A program made the translations under genes and the position numbers. This document shows positions 48,489 through 58,723 of a stretch of DNA of 64,000 nucleotides, in pieces; within the stretch, counting starts at the first letter, position 1, and each line of letters begins with the position of its first letter. Under the pieces are notes generated by a model. That model ran no database searches. It saw only the letters and a program-made list of their open reading frames with translations, and was not told where the DNA came from. The stretch is from Azoarcus sp. (lineage in GTDB: Bacteria > Pseudomonadota > Gammaproteobacteria > Burkholderiales > Rhodocyclaceae): positions 1 through 64,000 of the forward strand of contig JAUVVG010000011.1 of NCBI GenBank assembly GCA_030604735.1, given 5' to 3'.

Positions 48489-49391
48489 TCAGCGAAGCCG
48501 CTCTGCCAGATGGCGCCGGACCGAGATTGCGCTTCCCAGCCAGCCAAGAAAGGCGGCGAACCCGAGAATCGACACGGTCTCGAGCGCCCCCGGGCCGGAC
48601 AACACGAACACCGCACCGTAGGTCGTCGCGAGACTCTCGACCGACCCGCCGAGCGCCTCCACCGTCATCCACACCGTCCCGAGCGCGACCAGTCCGCCGA
48701 GCAGACCCTGAAGACTGCCGAACCAGTAAAACGGACGCCGGATGAACGGATCGGTCGCTCCGAGCAGCCGCGACACGTCGATTTCCGGTCGCTGGGTCAT
48801 GATCTGCAGGCGTATGGTATTGAAGGTGACGATCACCAGCGCGAACCCGAGCAGGCCGGCCAACAGCAACACCGCCGACTTGCCCAGTCCGATCAAGGCA
48901 TGCAGGCGTTCGACCCACGCGGAGTCTAGCTGGACATGCTCGACGCCGTCCCATTCGCCGAAGCGCGCTTCGAGCGCCTCGTAGACCGCGGGATCATCGC
49001 CACGCGGCGTCACCACGAAGGCATGCGGTAACGGATTGCCCGGCAAGCCGCCCAACACATCCCCCAGTCCGCTCTGCGCCAGCTGGCGCAAGGCCTCGTC
49101 CGGCGGGACATGGCGAAAGCTCGCCACCCCGGACTCGCGGCGCAAGCGCTGCTCGATCCCGCGAACCTGCTCCTCCGCCGCCTCCTGGATCATGAAAAGA
49201 CTGATCTCGGGCGTTCCGGACACCCCGCGCGCCAGCGTCGCGACATTGTCGAGCAGCAGGTAGCCACCCGCCGGCAGCGACAGTGCGATCCCGACCACGA
49301 GCGCCGACAGCACCGTGCCCAGCGGCTGCCGCAGCAATCGGCGCATCGCCTGGAGCGCGGCGCGCCCATGCAGCCCCAGCCAGTTCATCAT
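48489..49391 (-). CDS. ftsX: Cell division protein FtsX
   Basis: 300 residues with four membrane segments, an extracytoplasmic loop after the first (GVSGTPEISLFMIQEAAEEQVRGI...) and the FtsX permease C-terminus. With FtsE it couples the divisome to peptidoglycan hydrolysis through EnvC-type activators. ATG overlaps the ftsE stop by 4 bases. In many gammaproteobacteria rpoH follows; here a sodium channel lies convergent instead. Confidence 0.96.
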   Translation of the reverse strand: MMNWLGLHGRAALQAMRRLLRQPLGTVLSALVVGIALSLPAGGYLLLDNVATLARGVSGTPEISLFMIQEAAEEQVRGIEQRLRRESGVASFRHVPPDEALRQLAQSGLGDVLGGLPGNPLPHAFVVTPRGDDPAVYEALEARFGEWDGVEHVQLDSAWVERLHALIGLGKSAVLLLAGLLGFALVIVTFNTIRLQIMTQRPEIDVSRLLGATDPFIRRPFYWFGSLQGLLGGLVALGTVWMTVEALGGSVESLATTYGAVFVLSGPGALETVSILGFAAFLGWLGSAISVRRHLAERLR

Positions 49392-50050
49392 GCCGAATCT
49401 CCGACCAGGATGCCCTTGCTCAAGGCGAGCCGACGGGGACGATAACGCGCGAACAGGCTCTCGTCATGGGTGGAGACCAGCACGGTCACGCCCGCCTCGT
49501 TGAAGGACTTGAACAAGGCGGCGATCTCGCTGGCGTACGCAGTGTCGAGATGGGCCGTCGGCTCGTCGGCGATCAGGATGCTGGGGCGATTGACGATCGC
49601 CCGCGCGATCGCGACCCGCTGCTGTTCGCCACCGGACAAGCCGGCCGGCATCTCGCGATCGCGGCCGGACAAGCCGACCCGCTCCAGCGCCGCCTCGACC
49701 CTGCGCGCCGCATCCCGGGGCGGATGGCCGGTGATCACCAGCGGCAGCATCACGTTGTCAAACACGCTCCGATCGAACAGCAGCCGGCTCTCCTGGAGCA
49801 CCAGACCGAGATTGCGCCTGAGATAAGGGATGGCGCTGGCACGCAGACCGGAGACGTCCTGCCCGTTGATCTTCACCGCGCCTTCGGTCGGACGCTCGAT
49901 CACCGGAATCATCTTCAGCAGCGTGCTCTTGCCGGCACCCGAGTGGCCGGACAACACCACCAACTCGCCATGGCGAATCTCGAAGCTGACCCCGGCCAGC
50001 GCGACATAGTCGCCCGGGTAGCGCTTCACCACCTCGTCGAAAAGAATCAT
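49388..50050 (-). CDS. ftsE: Cell division ATP-binding protein FtsE
   Basis: 220 residues. Walker A GHSGAGKSTLLK, signature LSGGEQQRVAIARAI, Walker B ILIADEPTAHLD. Starts with the characteristic MILFDEVVKRYPGDYVALAGVSF. Overlaps ftsY by 4 bases, so ftsY-ftsE-ftsX form one translationally coupled operon. Confidence 0.97.
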   Translation of the reverse strand: MILFDEVVKRYPGDYVALAGVSFEIRHGELVVLSGHSGAGKSTLLKMIPVIERPTEGAVKINGQDVSGLRASAIPYLRRNLGLVLQESRLLFDRSVFDNVMLPLVITGHPPRDAARRVEAALERVGLSGRDREMPAGLSGGEQQRVAIARAIVNRPSILIADEPTAHLDTAYASEIAALFKSFNEAGVTVLVSTHDESLFARYRPRRLALSKGILVGDSA

Positions 50051-51186
50051 GCCCGGGTATCGTTACCCGCGCCCGGCGCGCGGGCGAACAAGGCGTCGAC
50101 GAACTCGCGCGCCTTGAATGGCTGCAGGTCGTCGATGCCTTCCCCGACCCCGATGAATCGAAGCGGTTTCGGCGCCTGACGCGCGATCGCAGCCACCACC
50201 CCGCCCTTGGCCGTGCCATCGAGCTTGGTCAGGACCAGCCCGGTCACCCCGATCGCGGCATCGAAGGCCTTCACCTGGGTCAGCGCGTTCTGCCCGATGT
50301 TGGCATCGAGCACCAGCAGCACTTCGTGCGGCGCACTGGGGTCGGCCTTGGCGATCACCCGCCGGACCTTGGCGATCTCCTCCATCAGGTGCAACTGGGT
50401 CGGCAGCCGACCGGCGGTGTCGGCCAGCACGATGTCGATGCCGCGGGCCCTGGCCGCATTGACCGCGTCGAAGATCACCGCGGCCGAGTCACCGGACTCT
50501 TGCGCGATCACGGTCACGTTGTTCCGTTCACCCCAGGTTTGAAGCTGCTCCCTCGCCGCGGCGCGGAAGGTGTCGCCGGCGGCAAGCAGAACGCTCTTGC
50601 CCTGCGCCTGGAAGTACTTCGCCAGCTTGCCGATCGAGGTCGTCTTGCCCGAGCCGTTGATGCCGGCGATCATGATGATGAACGGCTTGTGGGTGGTGAT
50701 CTCGAGCGGCTGCTCCAGCGGCGAGAGGACCGCCAGCAAGCCCTCGGCGAGCGCCTGCTGCAGTTGATCCGCGGTTTCGAGCTTGTCCCGCTTCCATCGG
50801 CGGCGCAGTTCATCGAGCAGATGCTGGGTCGCCTCGACCCCGCAGTCGGCCATCAGCAGCGTGGTTTCAAGTTCCTCGAGCAGGTCTTCGTCGATCTTGC
50901 GTCGCCCGAACAGGCCGGCCAGACCGCCGCCGAGCTGCTGACGGGTCCGGCTGAGACCGGCCTTGAGCCGCTCCGCCCAGGACAGCCTGGGTGCGGTCGG
51001 GGCGGCAGCGGGTACCGGCACCTGCGCCTGCGGATCAGGCCGGCTATCGGCGACCGGCATATCGATCGTCTCGACGGCGACGACGGCATCGGGGCCGACG
51101 GGCGTCGCAGGCTGAGCGTCCGGCTCTTCGGTCGCATCCTGCTTGTGCGGCTCGGGCTTGGGAGACTTCTTCAGGAAACCAAACAT
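50047..51186 (-). CDS. ftsY: Signal recognition particle receptor FtsY
   Basis: 379 residues: an acidic, Pro/Ala-rich A domain (about 1-70), the N helical bundle, and the G domain with GINGSGKTTSIGKLAKYF, DTAGRLPTQ and TKLDGTAKGG. It docks SRP-ribosome complexes at the inner membrane. Divergent from the M16 peptidase pair across 161 bases. Confidence 0.97.
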   Translation of the reverse strand: MFGFLKKSPKPEPHKQDATEEPDAQPATPVGPDAVVAVETIDMPVADSRPDPQAQVPVPAAAPTAPRLSWAERLKAGLSRTRQQLGGGLAGLFGRRKIDEDLLEELETTLLMADCGVEATQHLLDELRRRWKRDKLETADQLQQALAEGLLAVLSPLEQPLEITTHKPFIIMIAGINGSGKTTSIGKLAKYFQAQGKSVLLAAGDTFRAAAREQLQTWGERNNVTVIAQESGDSAAVIFDAVNAARARGIDIVLADTAGRLPTQLHLMEEIAKVRRVIAKADPSAPHEVLLVLDANIGQNALTQVKAFDAAIGVTGLVLTKLDGTAKGGVVAAIARQAPKPLRFIGVGEGIDDLQPFKAREFVDALFARAPGAGNDTRA

Positions 51187-51347
51187 GGGGACTCGGGTCA
51201 GTGTGAGTGTTCGTCGAGGTCGGGCAACAGCAGATTGCGGCTAAGATGCGCGGCGACGGTCACAATACCCGTCTGTCGGCACATCGGCCGGAACCGGCCC
51301 GCACCTGGACAATAGGTCGCAAATTCTACCAGACGCAGGACAACTCC

Positions 51348-52730
51348 ATGATTCGTCCCACGCTTAGTCAACTCACCCGCAGCGCCTGCGCACTGGCAGC
51401 AGGGCTGCTTCTCGCCGGCAGCGTCCAGGCCAACCCGTTCGAGACCACGCTGGACAACGGCATGAAGGTCATCGTCAAGGAAGACCGGCGTGCGCCCTCC
51501 GTGGTGCACATGGTTTGGTATGGCATCGGGTCGATGGACGAACCCGACGGCGTGTCCGGCATCGCGCACATGCTCGAGCACATGATGTTCAAGGGCACCG
51601 AGACGGTCGGGCCGGGCGAGTTCAACCGCCGGGTGTCGGCGGTCGGCGGTCGCGACAACGCCTTCACCGGCCGGGACTACACCGCCTATTTCCAGCAGAT
51701 TCCGCCGGAACACCTGGAACAGATGATGATGCTCGAGTCGGACCGGATGGCCAACCTCAAGCTGGCCGAGGACTTGTTCCTGCCGGAGGTCGAGGTGGTC
51801 AAGGAAGAACGCCGGCTGCGCACCGACGACAATCCGCGCGCGCTCGTGTTCGAGCAGTTGATGGCGACCGCGTTCCAGGGCCATCCCTACCGTCGCCCGA
51901 TCATAGGCTGGATGTCGGACATCGAGGCCTACCGGATGAGCGACGCCCAGCGCTGGTACGACGACTGGTATGCGCCGAACAACGCGACCCTGGTCGTCGT
52001 CGGCGATGTCGCACACCAGGACGTGTTCGCCCTCGCCGAGCAGCACTACGGCCCGATCGCAGCCCGCGACCTGCCGGATCGCAGGGTAACCGTCGAACCT
52101 GCTCAACGCGGGCCACGCCATACCGTGGTCCGCGCGCCGGCCGAGTTGCCCTTCGTCGCACTGGCCTGGCATGTGCCGACGCTGCGCGACCCGCAACAGG
52201 ACCGTGACGTGTATGCGCTCCAGGTGTTGTCGGCGGTGCTGGACGGTTATGACGGCGCGCGCCTGCCCCGCCAGTTGGTGCGCGAGAGCCAGATCGCGGT
52301 AGCGGCAGGCGCGAGCTATGGCGGCACCGGCCGCGGCCCGTCGCTGTTCATCCTCTCCGCTTCGCCGCGCGAAGGCCATACCGTGGCGCAGGTCGAGGAG
52401 GCCTTGCTGGCCGAGATCAGGCGGATCGCCGATGACGGCATCAGCGAAGCCGAATTGAACCGTGTCCGCACCCAGGCCGTGGCGGCCCAGGTCTACAAGC
52501 GCGACTCGCTGATGGGCCAGGCGATGGAGATCGGCTTCCTGGAGTCGGTCGGCCTGTCCTGGCGCGACGACGAGGTCCTGTTGGCGGGCCTGCGCAGCGT
52601 CACCGCCGAGGAGGTGCAGGCGGTCGCCGCCCGCTACTTCGACGACACCACGATGACCCGGGCCGAGCTCGACCCGCTCCCGCCGGACGGCAGCCCCCGC
52701 CGTCTGCCCTCGCCCGCCCTGCGGCACTGA
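51348..52730 (+). CDS. M16 family zinc metallopeptidase (catalytic member)
   Basis: 460 residues from ATG at 51348, with CAGGA upstream and a signal peptide cleaved near VQA|NPF. The inverted zinc motif HMLEH (H74, E77, H78) and a distal glutamate E154 make a functional pitrilysin site. A second M16 domain follows. An in-frame extension upstream to 51207 lacks a signal sequence and is not used. It forms a pair with the next gene, as seen beside ftsY in Pseudomonas; the periplasmic substrates are not known. Confidence 0.94.
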   Translation: MIRPTLSQLTRSACALAAGLLLAGSVQANPFETTLDNGMKVIVKEDRRAPSVVHMVWYGIGSMDEPDGVSGIAHMLEHMMFKGTETVGPGEFNRRVSAVGGRDNAFTGRDYTAYFQQIPPEHLEQMMMLESDRMANLKLAEDLFLPEVEVVKEERRLRTDDNPRALVFEQLMATAFQGHPYRRPIIGWMSDIEAYRMSDAQRWYDDWYAPNNATLVVVGDVAHQDVFALAEQHYGPIAARDLPDRRVTVEPAQRGPRHTVVRAPAELPFVALAWHVPTLRDPQQDRDVYALQVLSAVLDGYDGARLPRQLVRESQIAVAAGASYGGTGRGPSLFILSASPREGHTVAQVEEALLAEIRRIADDGISEAELNRVRTQAVAAQVYKRDSLMGQAMEIGFLESVGLSWRDDEVLLAGLRSVTAEEVQAVAARYFDDTTMTRAELDPLPPDGSPRRLPSPALRH

Positions 52731-52742
52731 GAACCCGGAACG

Positions 52743-54116
52743 ATGACTATGGATGCCATGCGCAAAACCCTGATCACACTCGGCACCGCCATGCTCACCT
52801 GCAGCGGTATCGCCTGGGCCGGACCGGACATTCAGCACTGGGAGGCTGAATCCGGCGCCCGCGTGTTCTTCGTCGAAAGCCGTGCCTTGCCGATGCTGGA
52901 TATCCGCATCGACTTCGCCGCGGGCAGTGCCTACGACCCCGACGGGCTGGAAGGCCTGGCCGGGATGACCCGCGCCTTGCTCGACACCGGTGCCGCCGGC
53001 CTGTCCGAGAACGACATCTCCGAGCAGATCGCCGATACCGGCGCGGCCTTTGGCGGCGGCACCGATCGAGACCGTACCGGCTTCACCATCCGTACCCTGT
53101 CCAGCCAGACCGAGCGTGACGCGGCCATCGCGCTCGCGGCGAAGCTGTTGTCGGCACCCGACTTTCCACAGGCTGCGTTCGAACGCGAACGCAATCGCAG
53201 CATCGCCGGGCTGCGCGAGGCCCTGACCCGGCCGGCCACGCTGGCCGCCCGACGCTTCAGCAGCGCAGTCTTCGGCGACCATCCCTATGGCAAGGAAAGC
53301 ACCGAGGACACCCTGGGCCGGATCACCCGGGCCGAGCTGGTCGACTTTCATCAGCGCCACTACGGCGCGCGCAACGCCACCGTCACCATCGTCGGCGATG
53401 CCAGTCGGGACGAGGCCGAACAGATCGCACAGCTTCTGACAGCATCCCTGCCCGATGCCGGCCCACCGCCGGCACTGGACACCCCGGCCATGCCCGAGCG
53501 CATGCTGGAGCGCATCCCGCACCCGTCGGCACAGGCGCATGTCGCGATCGGCATGCCCGGGCTGGCCCGCGAGGACCCGGACTACTACCCGCTGCTGGTC
53601 GGCAATCATGTGCTCGGGGGCGGTGGTTTCACCTCGCGGCTGACCCAGGAGGTCCGCGACAAGCGCGGCTTCGCCTACAGCGTGTTCAGTTTCTTCCACC
53701 CCCATCAGGTGCGCGGGCCCTTCCAGATCGGGCTCCAGACCCGGGGTAGCCAGACCGAAGCCGCCCTGGAGGTGGTCGAAGACGTGCTGGCCGCCTTCAT
53801 CGCCGAAGGGCCGACCGAAGACGAAGTCCAGGCTGCGCGCGACAACCTGATCAACGGCTTCGGGCTGCGCCTCGACGCCAACAGCAAGATACTCGACCAT
53901 GTCGCGATGATCGCGTTCTACCGCCTGCCGCTGGACTGGCTCGAGACCTATACCGGCCATGTGGCCGAGGTCGACGCAGCCGCGATCCAGGATGCTTTTG
54001 CGCGGCGGATCCGCCCCGAGCATCTGGTCATCGTGGTGGCCGGCGGTGACGGAGACCGCGGTCCGGAGGGCGACGCCGCCAGCGAAGCCGCGACCGGCGG
54101 AGCCGGCGCACGTTGA
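52743..54116 (+). CDS. M16 family peptidase-like protein (non-catalytic member)
   Basis: 457 residues with a signal peptide (cleaved near IAWA|GPD). The M16 fold is evident (GLEGLAGMTRALLDTGAAGL at the helix that should hold HxxEH; HPYGKESTEDTL; GGGGFTSRLTQEVRDKRGFAYSV), but the zinc-binding HxxEH is absent, so it is the structural partner that supplies the R/Y substrate loop. Start could also be ATG 52749 or 52758. Twelve bases after the catalytic gene. Confidence 0.93.
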   Translation: MTMDAMRKTLITLGTAMLTCSGIAWAGPDIQHWEAESGARVFFVESRALPMLDIRIDFAAGSAYDPDGLEGLAGMTRALLDTGAAGLSENDISEQIADTGAAFGGGTDRDRTGFTIRTLSSQTERDAAIALAAKLLSAPDFPQAAFERERNRSIAGLREALTRPATLAARRFSSAVFGDHPYGKESTEDTLGRITRAELVDFHQRHYGARNATVTIVGDASRDEAEQIAQLLTASLPDAGPPPALDTPAMPERMLERIPHPSAQAHVAIGMPGLAREDPDYYPLLVGNHVLGGGGFTSRLTQEVRDKRGFAYSVFSFFHPHQVRGPFQIGLQTRGSQTEAALEVVEDVLAAFIAEGPTEDEVQAARDNLINGFGLRLDANSKILDHVAMIAFYRLPLDWLETYTGHVAEVDAAAIQDAFARRIRPEHLVIVVAGGDGDRGPEGDAASEAATGGAGAR

Positions 54117-54652
54117 GCCGGGTCCGCATCGTCGGCGGGCAATGGCGGTCGCGACTGCTCGAAGTCGCCCGTGTCCCGGGCTTGCGTCCGACTCCTGACA
54201 GGGTTCGCGAGACCTTGTTCAACTGGCTAGGACAGGATCTGGACGGCCTGGACTGCCTGGACCTCTTCGCAGGTACCGGCATCCTCGGTTTCGAGGCAGC
54301 TTCGCGCGGGGCGGCGAGCGTGACCATGGTGGAGCGCGACCCGACCGCGCTCGCTGCGCTGCGTCAGGCGGCAATAACCCTTCAGGCGTCGCAAGTAGAG
54401 TTAATTCGCCGCGATGCGGTAGAATTCGCCCGCACCACCCCCCGCACGTTCGATCTGATCTTTCTCGACCCGCCGTATGGCAAGGGTTTGCTGAAACAAC
54501 TTGAACCATGGCTGGACCGGCTGCTCAAGCCGGATGGTTGGCTTTATGCCGAGTCGGAACAGGCACTTACGTCGCTGGGGCGTTGGCAAACGATCAAGTC
54601 CGGCCGGGCCGGGCAGGTTCATTACCATCTGATGCGAGGAACTGGCGAATGA
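54113..54652 (+). CDS. rsmD: 16S rRNA (guanine966-N2)-methyltransferase
   Basis: 179 residues from a TTG at 54113 that overlaps the M16 stop (TTGA). [18 protein letters not shown] is the usual N-terminus, [19 protein letters not shown] binds AdoMet and FLDPPYG is the catalytic motif. Methylates G966 of 16S rRNA. Coupled to coaD downstream by an ATGA overlap. Confidence 0.95.
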   Translation: MSRVRIVGGQWRSRLLEVARVPGLRPTPDRVRETLFNWLGQDLDGLDCLDLFAGTGILGFEAASRGAASVTMVERDPTALAALRQAAITLQASQVELIRRDAVEFARTTPRTFDLIFLDPPYGKGLLKQLEPWLDRLLKPDGWLYAESEQALTSLGRWQTIKSGRAGQVHYHLMRGTGE

Positions 54653-55140
54653 AGGAAGCGGTGGCGGTCTACCCCGGAACGTTCGACCCGTTCACGCGTG
54701 GTCATGAAGACCTCGTCCGCCGCAGCGCGCTGCTGTTCGAGCGGGTCGTGGTGGCGATCGCGCAAAGTCATGGCAAGACGCCCATCTTCTCGCTGGACGA
54801 GCGGGTGGACATCGCCCGCGAGATCCTCGCCCCGTTCACCAATGTCGAGGTCGTCGGCTTCGACGGCCTGTTGATGGATTTTCTGCGCCAGCGCCAGGCC
54901 AGGCTGATCCTGCGCGGCCTGCGCGCGGTATCCGATTTCGAGTACGAATTTCAGATGGCAGGCATGAACCGGCGACTTTTCCCGGATGTCGAAACCGTAT
55001 TCATGACGCCGGCCGACGAGTACATGTTCATCTCGGCGACCATGGTGCGCGAGATCGCCAAGCTGGGCGGGGACGTCAGCAAGTTCGTGCAACCCCTCGT
55101 GATCGAGCGGCTGCGCGGCAAAGTCAGTTTGAAACATTAG
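54649..55140 (+). CDS. coaD: Phosphopantetheine adenylyltransferase
   Basis: 163 residues from ATG at 54649. The nucleotidyltransferase motif is [15 protein letters not shown] (T16-x-G-H19), and [20 protein letters not shown] holds the conserved C-terminal ATP site. Fourth step of coenzyme A synthesis. The rsmD-coaD pair is conserved in many bacteria. Confidence 0.97.
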   Translation: MKEAVAVYPGTFDPFTRGHEDLVRRSALLFERVVVAIAQSHGKTPIFSLDERVDIAREILAPFTNVEVVGFDGLLMDFLRQRQARLILRGLRAVSDFEYEFQMAGMNRRLFPDVETVFMTPADEYMFISATMVREIAKLGGDVSKFVQPLVIERLRGKVSLKH

Positions 55141-55407
<267 letters not shown>

Positions 55408-55626
55408 ACGCTTCCGCTCCGCGCATCATCCGACCCTGGGGTGGACTGGCCTGCAACTTCCCGATTCTGAAATGGAGGTGGCAGGCTGTCGAGTCGAACG
55501 CAGGCAGCTTAACCCAAGCGACAGCAAGCGCTTCAGGGCCGGAGAGTTCCCTATCGAGTGGGCTGCCTGTCAAGCGGGGTTGAACCGAGGCAAGTGTTGC
55601 CTGGAAACTACCGAGCTTGCTCCCGC
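55408..55626. other. Intergenic gap with dyads between convergent genes
   Basis: No gene is seen. AGGCAA-GTG-TTGCCT (55588-55602) is a perfect small hairpin, and CAGGCAGC (55501-55508) is complementary to GCTGCCTG (55562-55569) across 53 bases, so the stretch could fold as one longer structure. No T-runs mark a clear terminator for either the ferredoxin or the GTPase gene. Confidence 0.45.
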
Positions 55627-57585
55627 TCAAGCCGCATTTGGCAAAGCACCGGTCACATCTTCTGCACCGCCGAGCGCAGTCCTGATCGCTCGTTCCAGTT
55701 CGTCGAGTTCCTCGAGTTGTTGCAGCATCGCCGCTTCGGCCTGAGTCAGCTCCTCGATTCGATCTTCCAGCGTGTCGGTCGCCTGATGGATGCGCTTCAC
55801 GCTTTCCAGACGGCGCTTCAATTGCAACTGGTACTCGCGCACCTGGGTTTCCAGCGGCGCCATCACCGCCCTCAGCCATTGCTCGACATCGCGGTTGGCG
55901 ATCTCGAAGGTACGCCTGGCCTGAACCGCGACGGTTTCGAAGAACTTCTGGGTCAGCGCATGTTTTTCGGTCGTCACCAGCATCAGCGCCGTATTGATCT
56001 GGCGGTTGAAGGCGCTCTCCAGCCGGTCCAGTTCCTTCTCGTAGCGCAGCGTCGAAAAGCTCTCGGGCGGAGTGAGCTTGAGTCCGTGCTCGACACTGAA
56101 GCGGCGGTACATCGAATCGAGCATGGTCGTGATCTCCCGGATCTCCTCGCTCGATAACGCGAGATTCGCCCGCAGGTGCTGGAAAAAACCCTCCATCGCG
56201 TCGCGCAAGCCCTTGGTGAACGTGGACTCGAGCATCGCCTCACGGGTCTTGCGGGTTTCGTCGCGCAACGCGTCCAGGCCGAGGTGGGCGAGCAGATTGT
56301 TGGTCAGGTTAGAGAACACGCTGCGCACCGCGTAATACTTTTGCAAACCCTCCTCGAACTCGGTCTTCTCCATCCGGATCTTGCGCATCATGTACTCGAT
56401 GACGCCCTGATTCTTGCCACGCAGGTCGGTCAGCTCACGCAGCTGCTCGCGCAACCCGGTCAGCCTGGCCTGAAGCAACTCACGGGTCTGACGGGACACA
56501 TCCGACACTTCGCTGGCCGCACTGTCGCGCACGATTTCCTGCTTGGTCGGCAACACATCCTCGGCCAGCGCACGCTCCAGCGCGGGCAGACGGCTGCGCG
56601 CAATCAGTACGTCATCGCGATTGATTCTGCCAACCAGGCCTTTCTGGGCCGACACCGGGAAGATGTTCCCGACCGGCAACTCCAGTGTCTGGGCGACTTG
56701 CTCGACCTGACGTGCGATCTCGTGATCGATCCGCGCATCGTCGCGCAGACCGTCCCACAACCCGTCGATCTTGTTCAGCACCACGAGGCAGCCCTTGCCA
56801 TGCTCGCGACCGGCCTGCACATACTCGCGCCAGACCGCGAGGTCGCTCTGGGTCACCCCGGTATCGACCGCGAGCACGAACAACACCGCATGGGCGTTGG
56901 GCAACAGCGACAGAGTCAGCTCGGGCTCCGCGCCGATCGCGTTCAGGCCGGGCGTGTCGAGCACGATCAAGCCCTGCTCGAGCAGGGGATGGGGATAATG
57001 GATGAGGGCATGACGCCAACTCGGAATCTCGACCAAACCGTAGCGATCCGGCTTCAGCCCCTTCTCGCCTTGCGGATCGACATGAAAGCCGAGTGCCAGC
57101 GCTTCGTCTTGCGCGACCAGTTCGGTTTCGCCGACGCGCGCCAGCACGGTCTGGAGGTTCTCGGCGGACGACGCGTCCAGCGCCTGGACCATCCATTCGT
57201 CCGGGTAGCGCTTCAACTCGCTCACGCTCGCGCTGGTCTTGCGCGAGCGGATCGGCAACAGGCGGATTTCGGGCTTGGCCCCACTCGTCCATTGCAGTTC
57301 GGTCGGGCACATCGTCGTGCGCCCGGCGCTCGACGGCAACACCCTGTCGCCAAAATCCGAAAAGAAGATCGCATTGATCAGTTCTGACTTGCCACGCGAG
57401 AACTCGGCGACGAAGGCGACGGTGAGCTTGTCCTCACGCAATCGGTCGAGCACGTACTGCAGGCGCAAGTCGGCCTGGGCATCGTTGATGTCATTGCGGG
57501 TCAGCCAGCGCCGCAGCTCCTCCACCGCGACGGCTGCGCCGTTCCGCCATTCGGCATAAACGGAAAATTGATCGACCAGAGTCAT
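55627..57585 (-). CDS. Bacterial dynamin-like GTPase
   Basis: 652 residues from ATG at 57585. The GTPase domain has G1 AEFSRGKSE (K66, S67), G2 threonines T90/T91 in GRTTMCPT, G3 DTPG (210-213) and G4 NKID (271-274). The first glycine of the usual GEFSRGKST is alanine. The rest (about 330-652) is helical with long charged coiled coils and no membrane segment, in the manner of soluble dynamin-family proteins that bind or remodel membranes. It stands between the ferredoxin and mutM with no operon partner. The upstream part of the longer open frame is the shadow of mutM. Confidence 0.88.
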   Translation of the reverse strand: MTLVDQFSVYAEWRNGAAVAVEELRRWLTRNDINDAQADLRLQYVLDRLREDKLTVAFVAEFSRGKSELINAIFFSDFGDRVLPSSAGRTTMCPTELQWTSGAKPEIRLLPIRSRKTSASVSELKRYPDEWMVQALDASSAENLQTVLARVGETELVAQDEALALGFHVDPQGEKGLKPDRYGLVEIPSWRHALIHYPHPLLEQGLIVLDTPGLNAIGAEPELTLSLLPNAHAVLFVLAVDTGVTQSDLAVWREYVQAGREHGKGCLVVLNKIDGLWDGLRDDARIDHEIARQVEQVAQTLELPVGNIFPVSAQKGLVGRINRDDVLIARSRLPALERALAEDVLPTKQEIVRDSAASEVSDVSRQTRELLQARLTGLREQLRELTDLRGKNQGVIEYMMRKIRMEKTEFEEGLQKYYAVRSVFSNLTNNLLAHLGLDALRDETRKTREAMLESTFTKGLRDAMEGFFQHLRANLALSSEEIREITTMLDSMYRRFSVEHGLKLTPPESFSTLRYEKELDRLESAFNRQINTALMLVTTEKHALTQKFFETVAVQARRTFEIANRDVEQWLRAVMAPLETQVREYQLQLKRRLESVKRIHQATDTLEDRIEELTQAEAAMLQQLEELDELERAIRTALGGAEDVTGALPNAA

Positions 57586-57709
57586 GCTCAGCTCACTGTT
57601 GCTTGCCGCGTCACCGCCGCGAAGTCCCGGATCAGGATGGCTGAAGGATAGCGCTGAACCCCGTGCTTTCCAATCGTATCCGACAACCGGCCACCCACAC
57701 CCACCGACC

Positions 57710-58525
57710 TCACCGCCTCTGGCACTGCGGGCACCAGAACGTCGCACGCTGGCCGACCACCGCCTTCTGGATCGGGCTGGCGCAGATCCTGCACGCTTCG
57801 TCATCACGCCCGTAAACGAAATACTGTTGCTGGAAGTAACCCGGCTTGCCGTCACTACCGACGAAGTCGCGCAGCGAACTGCCACCGGCGGCAATGGCAT
57901 CCACCAAGGTCTCGCGGATGGACACGACCAGGCGCCCGCAACGCACCTTGCCTAAGCGTCCGGCCGGGGTCAGCGGGTGGATTGCGGCGCGGAACAGACT
58001 CTCCGAGGCGTAGATGTTGCCGACCCCGACCACCCGCTGCGCATCCATGATCGCCTGCTTGATCGGCACGCGTATGCCACGCGTCGCGCGGTAAAGATGG
58101 TCGGCGTCGAACGCATCCGACAAGGGCTCGGGGCCGAGCCGCGCCAACAAGGGGTGGTCCAGCGGATCGCCCGCATGCCAGACCAGCATGCCGAAGCGCC
58201 GCGGATCGCGCAAGCGCAGCACCCGGGCGCCGAACACGACATCCACATGATCGTGCAGTTCGGGAGGCTCATCGCTTGCAAGCACGCGAAGACTGCCGGA
58301 CATGCCGAGGTGGATGATCAGGCTGCCAACCTCGAAATCGAGCAGCAAATACTTCGCCCGTCGCCTGACCGATTGCAGACGCCGACCTCGCAAGAGCATG
58401 TCTAGCCCCTCGGTCACCGGCACGCGCAGGCGCGGATTACGGACCCGGCAGGCGGTGACCACCTGGCCCTCTAGCCACGGCGCCACACCCCGCCGCGTGG
58501 TTTCGACCTCAGGCAACTCCGGCAT
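57710..58525 (-). CDS. mutM: Formamidopyrimidine-DNA glycosylase
   Basis: 271 residues. Starts MPELPEVET with the catalytic Pro2 and Glu3; the H2TH region (VGVGNIYASESLFRAAIHP) and the C-terminal zinc finger (CRICASPIQK ... FWCPQCQRR) are intact. Removes 8-oxoguanine and Fapy lesions. It lies 124 bases upstream of the dynamin-like gene on the same strand and diverges from the TPR gene. Confidence 0.97.
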   Translation of the reverse strand: MPELPEVETTRRGVAPWLEGQVVTACRVRNPRLRVPVTEGLDMLLRGRRLQSVRRRAKYLLLDFEVGSLIIHLGMSGSLRVLASDEPPELHDHVDVVFGARVLRLRDPRRFGMLVWHAGDPLDHPLLARLGPEPLSDAFDADHLYRATRGIRVPIKQAIMDAQRVVGVGNIYASESLFRAAIHPLTPAGRLGKVRCGRLVVSIRETLVDAIAAGGSSLRDFVGSDGKPGYFQQQYFVYGRDDEACRICASPIQKAVVGQRATFWCPQCQRR

Positions 58526-58723
58526 GCGAACGACTCCTCGATGCGCCCGAATGACGACGCGCTTGCCGCCATGTGGCGATTCTGCATAACATGGGGCGAA
58601 CCGAATCGGATTGGTCGCCTCTAAAATCGCGAAACAAACGCGTTACGCTCCTGGCTTGTCCCGAATCAGCCCGGAATTATCACTGACTGTTGCGTCGATC
58701 GGCGTCCCCTTGGACCAGAATTC

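Noticed and set aside
51198-54023. 941-codon minus-strand frame opposite the M16 peptidases
   Set aside because: The longest shadow in the window; sense-strand genes have signal peptides, ribosome sites and catalytic motifs, this frame has none.
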